Of a stretch of 64,000 nt of DNA, positions 19,870-34,800 are shown piece after piece (position 1 is the stretch's first letter; each line of letters opens with the position of its first letter). Origin of the DNA: Serripes groenlandicus (Eukaryota; Mollusca; Bivalvia; Cardiida; Cardiidae); NCBI GenBank assembly GCA_031761405.1, contig JASEVX010000011.1, positions 42,140,411 to 42,204,410 on the forward strand, written 5' to 3'. The position numbers and the translations under genes were made by a program. A model generated the notes under the pieces. The model did no database searches and was not told the DNA's origin. It saw nothing but the letters and a program-made list of their open reading frames with translations.

Positions 19870-22800
19870 GTAAGTAGGAAATGTCAAAAAAAAAAACAAA
19901 AAAAAAATTGTTTTTTGTTTTCATCAAAGTTATGTCTTTATCAAATCCAATTTGAAACAAACTACAGTAATAAACAAATTATTAGAAAAGTCTCGATGTC
20001 GATCACCACTGACACCAGATCAGCATAGATAAATGACACATTGTCAGCTGACACTTGATCTAATTATTTGATTGTTCACATTGTTCACTTTGCTTAAAAG
20101 TTAAATCATTGTTTGTGTACAATCAAAGGCCAGAAGAGCTTATGCGATGGCTTTGTGTCCGGCGTCCATGCATGCATCTGTAAACAATTGCTTATGAATG
20201 CGATAAAGTCTTCAGTTTTGATTGCATCTCAATCAAACTTATACAGTAGTTAGATATCCTTGACTTGAGAGCTCAGTTCCTTTTGCAAACCAGCTAGATC
20301 CGGCCATACAAGACTGGATTATGGCCCTTGAAATTGTTAAAATTGCTATAATAGAGCTTGTGAACACAATAGAGGCTCCATTTACTATCTGATCTTCACC
20401 AAACTTAGAAAGGAATGACAGACGTTTCTCCCTCAAACCGTTTCCTCCCAAGACGTTTCCCCCCCAAAATTGGGAGGGAAACGTCTGCAGTAGCATTATA
20501 TATATAGAAAGTGACAGGGGTCACTAAACCTTATAGTAGTCTAGATAAACAAGTATGAATAGTTTTATATATTTAGTTTAAATGTAATTACACTTTGTTA
20601 AGGGTTTTGAATAAAAAATAATTTTCTTTAATGATATTACTTAAATGTTGCTAAATCATATATAAAGGTAATTAGTATGTTTGCATTTAAAGTATGTGCC
20701 AGAACCTTGTTGGCTGAGTGTGCCAAGTACTTTGGACCTGTGTGTGATGCTGTAGGTCCGAGTCAGCCAGTGGTCCAGATCACACGGCTGTAGTGACTCT
20801 ATAATCATGATGAAGACAGTAATACTATGTGATGTATGTGACTGTGATTAGTTAAGGTGCAATTATTTTAGATATTTTTGTCATATTAAGATAGATGATA
20901 TTTTTAATCTTCCTTAAAATACTTCAGAATTTTTTCTCCGTAAATATGTATATATTTAAAAGCAAATGCATTTTTAAGTTTCAACTTTTGTAATATTGCC
21001 ATCTTTTAAATTAAAGTTTCAAGATAGACATTTTAAACTTGGACTTTAACAACAACAGTGGACAGAAATTAAATCCATTTTTCTTCTTTGGTAACATATT
21101 ATGACATTTTCAAACTTGACCTAAGGATTTATTTTTGCTGTTAATATAACAAATATATAAAAAAATCATGTTTTATTTCTAAACTAAATAATAAAATGTT
21201 CCTTATTTTGTACTGTTTTGCTTTGTGAATGAAATAGTAGGTACCTAAAAGAAAATTGTGCAATATGGCCTGGAAACTCAGCTTCAGTAGGTCAATAAAA
21301 TCTAGAAATAGTAATACAACAGAAATCTATTTCCTAAATTTCAAAGGTGAATTTCTGAGGCCACATCCTTGATTGCTTACTGTATCAATCAATTATATAA
21401 TTAAAGGTTCAGAAGACAGAACAATTATGACAATAAGTGCTGATTGGATTAATACCTGGAAATGGAGAGTAGGACCACCTTTAACCCTTTCCCTCATATA
21501 GACGCTTTCGGACGCCTCTGCAGCAGACGGCTTTTTGAAAACATAGTGACAAAAGAAGATATTGCACAAAACGTGCAATTTCTCCTTTTGCCACAATGTT
21601 TTCCACTTTTAGTCATAGGTTATCCATTCAATTATTGAGATATTCCATGTTTTGACAAAACATGTTGAAAGTCATCTGCTGCAGAATTGTCGTATGAGGA
21701 AAAGGGTTAAACAATTAATAAGGCAGAATACTTTGCAAATTCCAAATTCTTTCATTTCAGTTTAATATTTATATATTGTCAGAATATTTACATTTAACTG
21801 AATTGAAGTTATTTGATAACTTTTCCTTACTATTTTTAACTTAGTAATCTTATTCTAGGATAATTTTCTCACATAACAAGTATTCACTGAAGACATAAAA
21901 TACTTTCAAACTCACAATATTTCATGTTTTATCTGATTGAAAAGTAATTTTAATCACAAACATAGGAATTATTTTATTCTTTCATTACAATTTAAAATTT
22001 ACCTCATATTAAATAATTGTAATGAAACTATCAATTATTCATTTAATAAACTGTTACATTCATACATGTAACAACAATTCTATTTTAGATCAAATTCATC
22101 AATATTTTAACACTATGTCACATATTTGGTGTCAAAATCATTTTGGGAGGGAACCGTCTACAGGTATATAACTTTGGGGGGGAAACGTCTTGGGAGGAAA
22201 TGGTTTGGGGAGGAAACGTCTACAGGGAGGAAACAGTTTGGGGGGGAAACGTCTGGTTTCCCTTAGAAAGTAGTTAAATATTGATGAGAGCTTGGTTCCT
22301 TTCGAAAACCAGCCATATGTGCCCTTGCATGACTGGATTATGGCCCTTAAAATTGTCAAAATTTCTATAATACAGCTTGTGAACACAATAGAGCCTCCAT
22401 TTACTATCCGATCTTCACCAAACTTAGATAGTAGTTAAATATTGATGAGAGCTCAGTTCCTTTCACAAACAAGCCAGATCTGCCTATGCAAGACTGGATT
22501 ATGGCCCTTGAAATTGTCAAAATTACTATAATAGAGCTTGTGAACATAATAGGGGCTCCATTTACTATCTCATCTTCACCAGACTTAGATAGTAGTTAAA
22601 TATTGATGAGAGCTCGGTTCCTTTCGAAAACCAGCCAGATGTACCCTTGCATGACTGGTTTATGGCCCTTGAAATTGTCAAAATTGCTATAATACAGTTT
22701 GTGAACACAATAGAGCCTCCATTTACTATCCGATCTTCACTAAACTTAGAAAGTAGTTAAATATTGACATTATATACAAGACTTGCTTATTCTTCTTCTC

Positions 22801-25800
22801 TTTGTTTCCCATACATACATGCTCTGGATTGAAAATGACTAAAGAACCATGCCAGTAGAGCATAGGCCCTCATGGGCCTATTGTTTTGCTATGTTTCATA
22901 ATTTATATAATAGAGTTAAGGTTGAAGATATGGTCAAGGGATGATTTTTTTTTCAAAATCCAGCTTGAATTAGGTTAAGCCTTAGGATAGTGTTTCATCT
23001 AAAAGTTTACTTAATCTCCTTTCAAGAATTTAGGTTAACTATGTACTTAAACAGCTTAATAATGTTATGAGGGGCGGTACTCAGTAGTTTTCTGGTTTTG
23101 ATTGGTCACCCTTAAGTTTATATATTGGGACTATAGCACCCTTTGCATGCTTACCAACCTTTTCTCATTCTCAAGGGGAAGTTTCATGATCTCAAAGTGG
23201 GGGATTGGGGTTTGAACGGGGGGATTTTCAGTGCGATGAATGTAACAGTAGAAATTTTCACGATAGAACAGAATTTAGATAACTATGCAGGAGACAATAC
23301 TTTCAATATTTATAGGAAAAGAATAAAATAGACTCATTTTGAGAATGTTTACTATTTAACAGAATATTTTCAAATGTATGTTAGCATTTAAATATTATTT
23401 TGACATGTTTTCAAATTTATGCATTGATAAATCAAGCAAGTTGTCTGTTGTGTCAATGACTTTTCATATTGCATCCAAGAAAGAAAAATCTTAACCACAT
23501 TTAAATTAGACCTACTTTTGAATGAAATAATGAGTACCAATTGGAATCTTTGTTCATCTAATGACACAGGGAGAAATCATTTAGTAAATTAATGACAGAC
23601 ACACATTGTTTTGAACTTGTTGAAAGAAAGGGCCTTTAAACAGTGACAATTTGTTTAGAAGTGGATGTTACAAATGTTTGTAGTCATTTTCAGTACATTC
23701 ATATATCTTCATGATTTAAGAAAAAAAAAAGAATCTGGAGGGTTGGTAAGCATGCCTTTGACTGGTGTGTAAGTATAATTCCTAGTATCCAGTACAAGAA
23801 ACCAGAGAAAACTCATTTAACTCCATTTTCAGTACAAATTAAGTAATCTAGATCATTTAGTATGAACCATTCTTCATCATAGAAAACTCCAGATGTGGAA
23901 TTCTTTGCAAATTCACTTTTCTTTGGAACATTTTCCCATGATTGCTCAAATATCCAGGTGAGCCATACAGGCCCTCTGGGCCTCTTGTTTAGCAATTAAT
24001 GGAAGCAACAAAATAGTCAATAACTGTCTTTACTGATGTGTTTCAAAAGATCATATTTCCATTTGTTTTCAATCCAGTGCGACCATTCACAATTATCATA
24101 TTGTTATTTTTACATAAATCTAACAATTGATAACCATGGATATTTCTTTTTAGGTTATTTGCGTCTGTTCAATTTAATACCTTTTCGCTGAAAGATTGAC
24201 CTATAAATTTAAATTACAAGCAAGTAGGCAACATGGGATTCGCCTTGGTGATTTTCGCCTTTGCATATTTTGCAAACTTCCGGCTCTAGCTTGGAAACCC
24301 GAGGTGGCAGGTCAATCACGTAAAAACCCTTTTTGTAGCTCTTGAATAATTCTATCAGATTGTGCAATAAAATCGCTATCGAATACTACCACTGACTGCA
24401 ACGCTATGGGCGATTGAAGACAAAAACGACTTTCGAAACAATGGCCTAAATCAAAAATCATTACAGATACGTTTTTTCTAAATATCTTGAAGTATCTATA
24501 ACCGAAGTTTCAGCTCTCCACATTCAAAATTGTAGAAGATAGAAATATGGTTTGGTTTTTTTGCTAGCTGCATAGCAATGGGTGGGTCCTTAGCAACGAA
24601 AAAGTTAAACGCGCACACCCTGATCCCCTATGTCACGTGTATACCAAGTTTCATCAGAAATCGGCCCGTTGGTTTGGGCTGTGGAGCGGCGCGTAAACAG
24701 ACACACTGACAGACAGCCGAAAAGCCTGACAATAAGGGATATCTAGTGAAGCGAATCCCAAAAATTTATTATTGAATGGATTTGAAAATATTGTGGCAGA
24801 AGGAGAAATTGCTTGTTTTGAGCGATTTGACCATTTGTCACACTATATATGGATAATACCTATAGAATAACCTTTTCCCACTTTAACAGACACATTTTAA
24901 CATATCTGCAGCAGACTGAGACATCTTTTGAAAACATTAATTGTGGCAAAAGGAGATATTGCTCAATATATGCCACAATATTTTCAACTCTATTCAATAA
25001 TGCTTACAATTTTGTTTATGATTGTCTATAGTTGTTTTCAGTCATCTGACGTATAACACCATTCAAACAAACAAGCAATCTATTTTAGAAAATGAAAGTT
25101 AATTGTTAGAACATCTCAATATATCTATGTTTCCTGAGTGTTTACATCACTTCCTATTACATGTAGTAATCTATCGCTTTCCCACATACAACAAATCTGC
25201 TGCAGGCGTACAACTTTGAAAACATTTTATTAGAAATATGAAAGCTCTCTTTTAATATGTGAAAGAACAATTATTGAATGATGTTGAAAAGATTGGGAAA
25301 AGATTGGGACAAAAAGGAGAAACATTTTGCCACAATGTTTTGAAAAGTCTTCCACTGCAGGTGCCTCAAAATGCATCTGCAAGTGGGAAAGGGTTAATGT
25401 GTCATTTCATTCAATACAAACAAAAAACACTTATTTAGAGTCCTATAAATTTACCATAGTTTTTAGGATCATAGGAAACCATAAACAATATTTTAGTTTG
25501 TAGCTCTACTGGCTACAGGCCAGAAGAGCTTATGCCGTGGGTGTGGCGTCCGTGCATGCGTCCGTCCATAAACAATTGCTTGTGAACGCGATAGAGTCTT
25601 CAGTTTTGATTGTATCTCAATCAAACTTATACAGTAGTTAATATGGCTATTGTGAAAACTTATTTTTCGGATCCATGCAGAATTCTGGTTTCCATGGCAA
25701 CGAAATGAAAATGTTCCTTGGATAACCCTCTATCAGATTCCTTAAAGCCATGTTGATTGGTGGAAAATATGGCACAGGCTTATATGTCTAAAATGAAAAA

Positions 25801-28800
25801 AAAAATCAGGTGAACGATTATGGCCCTCTTGTTTATTTGAACTGTTCAACCAAATACTTCACACTTGATGACATTTGACGCCTGTTGTTGCAGACGACTT
25901 TTGAAAACATTGCAATTAAATGTGAAATTGCTCAAAACAAGCATTTTCACCTTTAATAGTAATATTTTCAACTCTTACTTCTAAGTAACTTCCAGTTTTC
26001 AAGATTTTTCAATGTGTTCATCTGTTGATTGTAAAGTAAACTGCATTTGAAATATTATGTGAAGTAAACAATATTTTAAAATATTTGTAATGTTCTTATA
26101 CTGTAACTGTTTCTTGTTTTTCTATTTATAGATTCAAGAGTTGAAGATAATGTCTGGCAGTGGTCATGTGACACTATCTAACTATGACTGGCAGTGCCAT
26201 CGTCTTTGTGAACATCTCGATCACTCACTTTTACACGGGTAAGCACATTATGCTTCTGTTGATCTCTTACAGTTTCAGAGAACTAGAGAAGGAGAAGTAA
26301 ATAAGTCTTTCTTCCATGGTTTCTCTTTTGGCCTTCATTGTTGTCGGTACTCAAAAGAATTATCTTACTGAGAAAGTGAATCCAAATCTGTTTGTCGCCC
26401 ATAGTCTGTGAAGGTTTCAACAGCTGCTGGAAGGTCTAGAGTAGCAATGTCATTTAGTGCTTCATACCACACATCTTCAACTGTGTTGACTGGTACAAGT
26501 GAAGTGGTAAAACTGCTGCTGGTCTGACTAGGCGGTGAATGTTTTCATTAGTTCTGTATTCGTTGGTCAAACCCGTAGATTGTACCTTCCTCCATATATA
26601 ACTGGTAGAAAAGTCCCGGGCATGTGTAGAAGGTACCGTCAGTGTATATTGTCCTGGTGTTGCATAGGTGCTCCAGGTTTTTCTGCGTGGTGACCACAAG
26701 CATTCTGTTTTCTTCACCCTCGTCTATAAGCAGAAACTGCTCACCAGAATAACCTGGCAGATCTCTTGATGCACTTGTTACAAATTTTTCTATATAATTA
26801 TGTCTTTCTGGATTAAAACTGATATGATCTAAAGCTTTTTAGAAAATGAACAACTTCTGCGTTTTTATCCCCCACCAAAGGGCAAGTGGGATATTGGTTT
26901 TGCGTCATCCGTCCGGATACCGGTACATCATTCCCCCTGTCTAAACAACAAAAATCTTAATTCACCCAAAATTTGGTTTTGGCATTTTGAAAGTACACCA
27001 TTACATTGATATATTATTATGTCTCCCCCTTATAATGAGAAGACATAGTTATTATACCCCCTTCGAAGAAGAGGGGGGTATATAGGAGTCACTGTGTCGG
27101 TCTGTCTGTCGGTCGGAAGCCATATTCTGTCCGGCCTATTTCTTACAAAACACTGGATGGAATTCAATAAAAATTTACATGAAGCTTCTATACCAAGAGG
27201 AGATGTGCATATTCTAAAGGGGTTACAATTGCTTTTTTACAGAGTTATGGCCCTTTTACTTATTAAGTTATGGTGTAGGTCAAGGTGCTGTTTTGGGGGT
27301 ATTTATCATCTTCAGTGATAGTTCTAGTTGTTTTTGCTCTGACTGACTGTCACAAATCGTGTTTTGAACCACTTAAAGAATTTTGAAATAAATCGCAACA
27401 AATGTTCACCATACTGTGACGATGTGCAGAGTGCATGTTACAACCTCTTTGGTTCAAGGTCAAGGTCGCAATTAGAGGTCAATGGTTATATGCCTATATT
27501 TCATGTCCGCTCAATAACTTTTGAACCGCTTGAAGGATTTTGAAATAAATCGTGACTAATGTTCACCATACTGAGACGATGTACAGAGCGCATGTTACAA
27601 CCACTTTGGTTCAAGGTAAAGGTCGCAATTAGTGGTTAAATGTCATATGACTATATTTTGTGTCCGCTCCTTATTTTTAACCATTGAAAGGATTTTTAAA
27701 TAACTCGCCACAAATGTTCCCCATACTGAGACCACGTGCAGAGGGTATGTTACAGCCACTTTGGTTCAAGGTCAAGGTCACACTTACAGGTCAAAGGTCA
27801 TATTACTATATTTTGTGTCCACTCCATAACTATTGAACCGTATGAAGAATTTTGAAATAAATCGCCACAAATTTTCACCATACTGAGATGATGTGCAGAG
27901 CGCATATTACAACCTTTTTCGTTCAAGGTCGCAATTACATGTTGAAGGTCGTATGACTATTTAATATCCATTCCATAACTTTTGAACTGTTGAAGGATTT
28001 TGAAATAACTCGCCACAAATGTTCACCATACTTAGACGATGTGTAAGAGCGCATGTTACAACCACTTTGATTACATGTTGCAATTACAGGTCAAAGGTCA
28101 TATGACTATATTTCATGTCCGATTGATAATTTTTGAACCGGTTGAAGGATTTTTAAATTACAAATGTTTAACATACTGAAAGGATGTGCAGAGCAACAAT
28201 CACTTTGTGGGGCAAGGTTTCAGCATTACAATCATTGACAAACTGTAATAGGGAGACAAATTTTAGACTCTACTTATCTTAAAAATGTAACATGAGGCGT
28301 AAGAAAGCGTCTGTATGTGTGGAAGAATTAACAATATTTTCAAAACAAAAGTGAAGATCTATGTTGCAGATACGTGAAATGGGTCAAATTGTTTAACTGA
28401 CATGAAATAACGATGAATGTTAATCCTTTCCTTGATACAAATCCCTTCTGATGCATTTGCAGCGGGTACTATTTTCAATTGTGGTTCAAAATAGTTTTCA
28501 GATTTTATATTAGCTCCGATGATTTTAAGGCAAACAACAACAAACAATTTACATAATAGAGATCGTTATTATAACCATATTAACATGTAGTGATGTACAT
28601 GTTATACTTAGATTGTTATGAAGAGTTTAGAAATAAAAGATCTTGCATTATCAGTCAGCAGAATTAGCAGTGGTCCTATGGTCCTTAGCCAGTAGTTGTC
28701 AGTTCGATCAGTGAATTTTTTTATTTGGCCAGTGTAAATAAATTAGCACATCATTATAACATAATCAAACATTTAAGATTTTCCCACATATAGACGCTTT

Positions 28801-31800
28801 CTGACGCCTCTGCAGCAGAAGGCTTTTTGAAAACATAGTAACAAAAGAAGAAATTGCACAAAACGTGCAATTTCTCCTTTTGTCACAATGTTTTCCACTT
28901 TTAGTCATAGGTCATCCATTCAATAATAGAGATATTCCATTATTTGACAAAATATGTTCAAAGTCGTCTGCTGCAGAATTGTCGTATGAGGGAAAGGGTT
29001 AAGATTTTCGAACCAGCTAATTTCATTGACAGCATTATGAGTATCATGTAAAAAATGTTTTTCCTATTTCCTTAGATTCACATTCACAAATCACAAATTG
29101 CAATTTGTTTCAGCCTAAGACATGTGACACCTGGATACTGGAAGATCGTGTCGGATTTTACGCACCGAGACTGTGTGAAGGAAGTTAAACGCATGAGATA
29201 TGTCACAACAGATCTTGGGAGAGGTAAGTCATCCTAAAGACCAACCTCAGAAAATCAAAATGGTTAAACAATGACTTAAAGATAGCCGCTTGTCTTACAC
29301 CAGACTTCTAGATGTGTATTTATGGTTCTTAACCCTTTTCCCATATACAGCAGACAACATCCAGCAAAAATATAAAAAAAAACTCTACAACGAAAAGAAG
29401 TATAATTATTGAAAATAGTTGAAAATATTTTGGCAACTTTTTCTACAATGTTTTCAAAATTCTTCTGCTACAGATGTGTCAAAACGAATATATCTGTATG
29501 TTAAAAGGGTGCAGATGTTATTTGATGTCTAGGTACTATATTTTAATGATTTGAAAACATTTTGGGCAAAGTAAAAAAATAAGCTCAATTTGTGAATACG
29601 GTCTAATGCTGAAATGTTGAAAACATTGTGTGTTTGTTTTAGCTCACCTGAACACAAAGTGCTCAAGGTTTTGTGAACACCATACATCCATTGTCCATCC
29701 GTCCTCATCAATTACCTCGGATCTTGTGAGCTTTCTAGTGGCCACATTTTTCATTCCATCTTCATGGACATTCAACAAATCATTAACTATGCCATCCTGT
29801 TAATATTAACCCTTTCCCTCATATAGACGCTTTCTGACGCCTCTGTAGCAGATGGCTTTTTGAAAACATAGTGACAGAAGAAGAAATTGCTCAAAACGAG
29901 CAACTTCTCCTTTTGACACAATGTTTTGCCCTTTTAGTCATAGGTTATCCATTTAATTATAGAGATTTTCTATTTTTTAACAAAATATGTTCAAATTTGT
30001 CTGCTGCAGATTTGTCTTATGTGGGAAAGGGTTAACCTTTTCCTTCATACTACAATTCTGCAGCAGACAACTTTGAACATATTTTGTCAAAAAATGGAAA
30101 ATCTCAAAAATGCCAAAACATGCCAAAAGGAGAAATTACTCGTTTTGAGCAATTTCTTCTTTTGTCACCATGTTTTCAAAAAGCTGTCTGCTGAAGAGGC
30201 GTCAGAAAGTGTCTATATGAGGGAAAGGGTTAGCCCTTTCCCACATGTATACAACAATTCTTCAACAGACGACTTTGATAACATGGTGACAAAAACCTGA
30301 AAAATCTCCATAAAAGATAGCTTTTAAAATTGTTAAATAAAGTTGAAAACATTGTGGCCAAACAAGAAATTGCTCATCATGCTTTCAATTATAATACTTT
30401 CATATGCAGAGATCTTTCATATTCTGCCAAAACATTTTCAAACTTGTCTGCTGCAGATATTGTTTAAGGTTGGAAATTGGTTAAAGAATAGACTTTTTCA
30501 AATTGATTTTTAACATGTTCTTTTAGGGCGAGCATGGTTATTCATGGCTCTCAACGAGAGTCTACTTGAGAGTTATATGAGATGTTACCAACAGAATGAC
30601 AATCTGGTCGAAGAATTTTATGTTAAAGATGCCCTGGTTCGGGATCAAGATGTAAGTTAAGTTATGTCCAGATATACTAAATCTGCAGCAGCCGACATCG
30701 TCCACATCTAGGCAAAAATATGAAAATGATTTTTATATACGAAAGAATGATTATTGAATAGGGTTGGAAACATTGCGGCAAAGGGAGAAATTGTTCATCA
30801 TAAGCAATTTCTCCTTTTGTCACAATGTTTTCAAATCTCTTCTGCTGCAGAGGCAATATAAATCGTCTGTTTGAGGGAAAGGGTTTATCCTCTATGGCCC
30901 TTAACAGCTTACAACAAAGTAGACTTTTAAAGATGGTAATGGCTTTCCGTACTTAGCCCTCAGAATTTTGGGTTCGGCATTACCTCTGACTCGCTGGTGT
31001 CAGTACAATGGACAGGTATACTGGCATTAACTTATCCAGGAAATGCCATGAGATAACTGAAAAATGTTGAAAGTATTGCCAATGATCATACAAAGTAACA
31101 ACAGATGGGCATGAGAAGGCTTTAAAAACATCTACACAAGAGTATGGAAACTCTCTTGAAATTAAATTATCATCATTGAATTGTATTGAAAATATTATTG
31201 TGACAAAAAATCTACTGCTGCAGATGAATTGAAACACATGTTGGAAAGGGTACAATATGTATCTGTAATGCCATTTTATTTACTATTCTAAAATATTGTA
31301 TGAAAATTGGAATTGCTCCACTTTTCCCACAAATGCAAAAAAGCGGTTGTCTGTATGGCTTATTCTTTAACCCTTTCCCTCATACAGACGCTTTCTGACA
31401 CATCTGAAGAAGACGACTTTAGAATACATTGTGGCAATTTCTCCTTTTTCCACAAAGTTTTCAACTTTTAGTCATTGGTTGGTTATCCATTCAATTATAG
31501 AGACTTTCCATTTTTGGACAAAATATGTTCAAAGTCATCTGCTGCAGATTTCTTGTATGTGGAAAATGATAAACAGGCAACAGACAACCTCTGATGTATC
31601 TATTATGAGTGTAAAAAAAAGTAAAAAATGATAATTTCCTCCTATTTTCACAAATCAACTCTGCTTTGAAATTGTATTTCAAAACGTTCTCAATACCAAT
31701 CAAACCTAGATAGAATGTAGATCATGTGCTTAGTATTTACTATTTAGTGTTTAATCACAGTGGCTCATTGCTCTTTGGCAAGGCATATGTCCTAGCCTAG

Positions 31801-34800
31801 CACTGGTTTCATACCCTGGTATCACTAATAAGAGAACTGTCACTGATATGAGCTGTTCCACGAGAAAACCAACATTGTGGACTCTGCGTAAAGTATCGAC
31901 CCGGATCAGCCTAAGCATGCCGCGCAGGCTAATCCAGACAGTCACTTTTCGCCTCCTGTGTATTTTCTGTTTCAGAAATCACTATGACGGAATGTGTCGG
32001 CCCAGATTAGTCTGCAAAGGGTGATCTGTGTCGATACATTACGCAGAGACCAGAATATAGGTTTTCTCATGGAACGGCTCATATAACTGAAATCATATTG
32101 ATTACAGAGTAAAACTCCAAAACAATCAAAATGTAATGTCTGTTTCAATGTTTTGTATTTACAGAAATTCAATGTATTATTGACATTGACCGCAGGGCTC
32201 GAAAACATTGAATTTCAGATGGAATGTGTAAGTATAAATCGTTCTCTGATACTGATCAATGGCATTTGAGGCCTTTACAGCATATTACTTCTTTACATTG
32301 ATGAAAAACAAGAAATATTTATCACAATGATTTTAACTCTGTATTAAAATCTATTGACAAATTATCCGCATTTCTTTTTTTTGCCTCAGATATTTTATGC
32401 ATTAGAGTTATCAAAAGCAATATTTCTCCATATGTCAGAATTATGTTCAAATTACTCGATCAATTTCCAAGATGTACCTCCTCTGTCTAGAGGAATCTAT
32501 TTATATCTTTCGCTAAATGGTTAACCCTTTCCGACTTGCAGACACGTTTTGTAAACGACTTTTGAAGACAACTTTTGTAAATGTTGTGGCAAAAGGAGAA
32601 ATTTTCCATAATGAGAATGTTCTCCTCTTTCCACAGTGTCTTCAACTGTATTCAATTAGTGTACTTTCAGTTATTGACACTTTCCACAGTGTCTTCAACT
32701 GTATTCAATTAGTGTACTTTCAGTTATTGACACTTTCCATAGTTTTATGCAGATGTTGCAAAGTCGTCTGCTGCAGATTTGTCATCATGTGGGAAAGGAG
32801 GTTTAAAGCTGACTGTCAAATTTCAATCCAAAGTAAAGAATAAATACTTGTTAACCCTTTCCCACATACAGCAAATCTGCAGCAGACAAAAATAGGAAAA
32901 ATCTCAATATATGAAAGTAAAATTATTGAAAAGGGTTGAAAACATTATGGCAAAATGAGAAATTGCCCATTATGAGTAATTTCTTCATTTTCCACAATGT
33001 TTCCAAAAGTCGTCTGCTGTCAGGGGTCTCAGAAAGTGTCTATATGAGGCAAAGGGTAAAGACTGTAGAAACAAACAATATTAAAACTGGCCTTCTGAAT
33101 ATTTAATATCATTGAAGATGGTTCCAGTATTTTTGAAACATTATATTTTAACCCTTTCCCACCTGCAGATGCATTTTGACGCAATGGCAGTAAATGGCTT
33201 TTGATGAGCAATTTCTCCTTTGGCCACAATGTTTTCAACTCTTTTTAACCCTTTCCCTCATATAGACGCTTTTTAAAGTTTTGCAGCAGTCGGATTTTTG
33301 AAAACATAGTTACAAAAGAAGAAGCTGTTCAAAAGGAGCAATTTCTCCTGTTGTTACTTTGTTTTCTACACTATTCAATTATTGTACTTTCATTTAAAGG
33401 GAGTTTCCAAATTTGTTTGGGTATGTGTTAAAAGTTGTCTGCTTCAGTTTTGTTGCATGTGGGAAAGGGTTAACAATTAAGCTATCTTTTATGGAGAATT
33501 TTCAGGTTTTTGTCACTATGTTTTCAAAGTTGTCTGCTGCAGATTTGTTGTATGTGGGAAAGGGTTAATAACCTTAATCACATACAGAAGCCATGTTGCG
33601 CAACTGCAGCATACAAGGCTTGATTGTTTGTTTGTTTGGAGTTTAACGCCGCTTTCAACAGCTTTGGTCATATCACGGCAGTCAGTGCACCTACCCATGT
33701 TTTCCTGGCTTTCCCACACCAGTACTTACACAACAAGGCTTAAAAAACATGTTCACATGATGACCAATTTAAAATATGTCGAATAATAATACTTTTATTT
33801 ATTGAGATTTTCCATATAATTATACCCCCTTCGAAGAAGAGGGGGTATATAGGAGTCACTGTGTTGGTCGGTCGAAAGCCATATAGGAGTCGGTTGGAAG
33901 CCATATTTTGTCCGGCTTATTTCTTACAAACCACTTGGTGGAATTCAATAAAATTGTACATGAAGCTTCTATATACCAAGAGGAGATGTGCATATCCTAA
34001 AGGTCTTACAATTGCATGGTTTTTTTTTACTGAGTTATGGCCCTTTTACTTATTAAGTTATGGTGTAGGTGAAGGTGCTGTTTTGGGGGTATTCATCATC
34101 TTCAGTGATAGTTCTAGTTGTTTTTACTTAGTTGTTTACAAAGTCTTCTACTGCAGATCTGTTGTATGTGGGCATGTGTGTATATTCTTTTTGAAGCCAG
34201 AACCATCCACAATCATGTATGGATTTACTGGTTGTCAAATATTTTGAGTTTAGTTAACCCTTTCCCTCATACGACAATTCTGCAGCAGACGACTTTGAAC
34301 ATATTTTGTTAAAAAATAGAAAATCTCTATAAGTGAATGTATAACCTATGACTAAAAGTGGAAAACATTGTGGCAAAAGGAGAAATTGCTCGTTTTGAGC
34401 AATTTCTTCTTTTGTCACTATGTTTTCAAAAAGCCGTCTTCTACAGAGGCGTCAGAAAGCGTCTATAAGAGGGAAAGGGTTAACGTTCCCATATCAAGTC
34501 TCAAACTAATAATACCATTTTATAGGATATGCCATATTTAGACCTGTGTGTTTATCCGCCCAACACGAAGCAGAAGGCAAGTGTGGAGGCCACAGTGGAA
34601 TTTGACAAGTTATCTATATGCAGTATGGAAAGTATACATCCCTCGCGACCCTTACCGCAGGTAACCGTCCACTTTCTACATTGGTTGACTTGTTTTGAAC
34701 CCTTTCCCTCATACAAACTCTTTCTGAAGCCTCTACAGTAGACAACATTCGAAAACATTGTGGCAGAAGGAAAAATTGGTTATGTTTAGCATTTTCTCCT

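Larger units (their letters stand above)
19870..26131 (+). other. PLEKHM2 intron 1
   Basis: 6.3 kb without an additional exon that I can recognise. It holds repeats listed separately. 20690-20850 and 23000-24760 contain no recognised family except a GGCCCTCTGGGCCTCTTGTT end near 23970. A segment at 24600-24740 (CACGTGTATACCAAGTTTCA and GACAGACAGCCG) looks like a worn dispersed repeat. Confidence 0.5.

Noticed and set aside
33861..34247. 128-codon + strand open frame as a gene
   Set aside because: It lies on a second copy of the CCCCTTCGAAG repeat and runs into MITE sequence.
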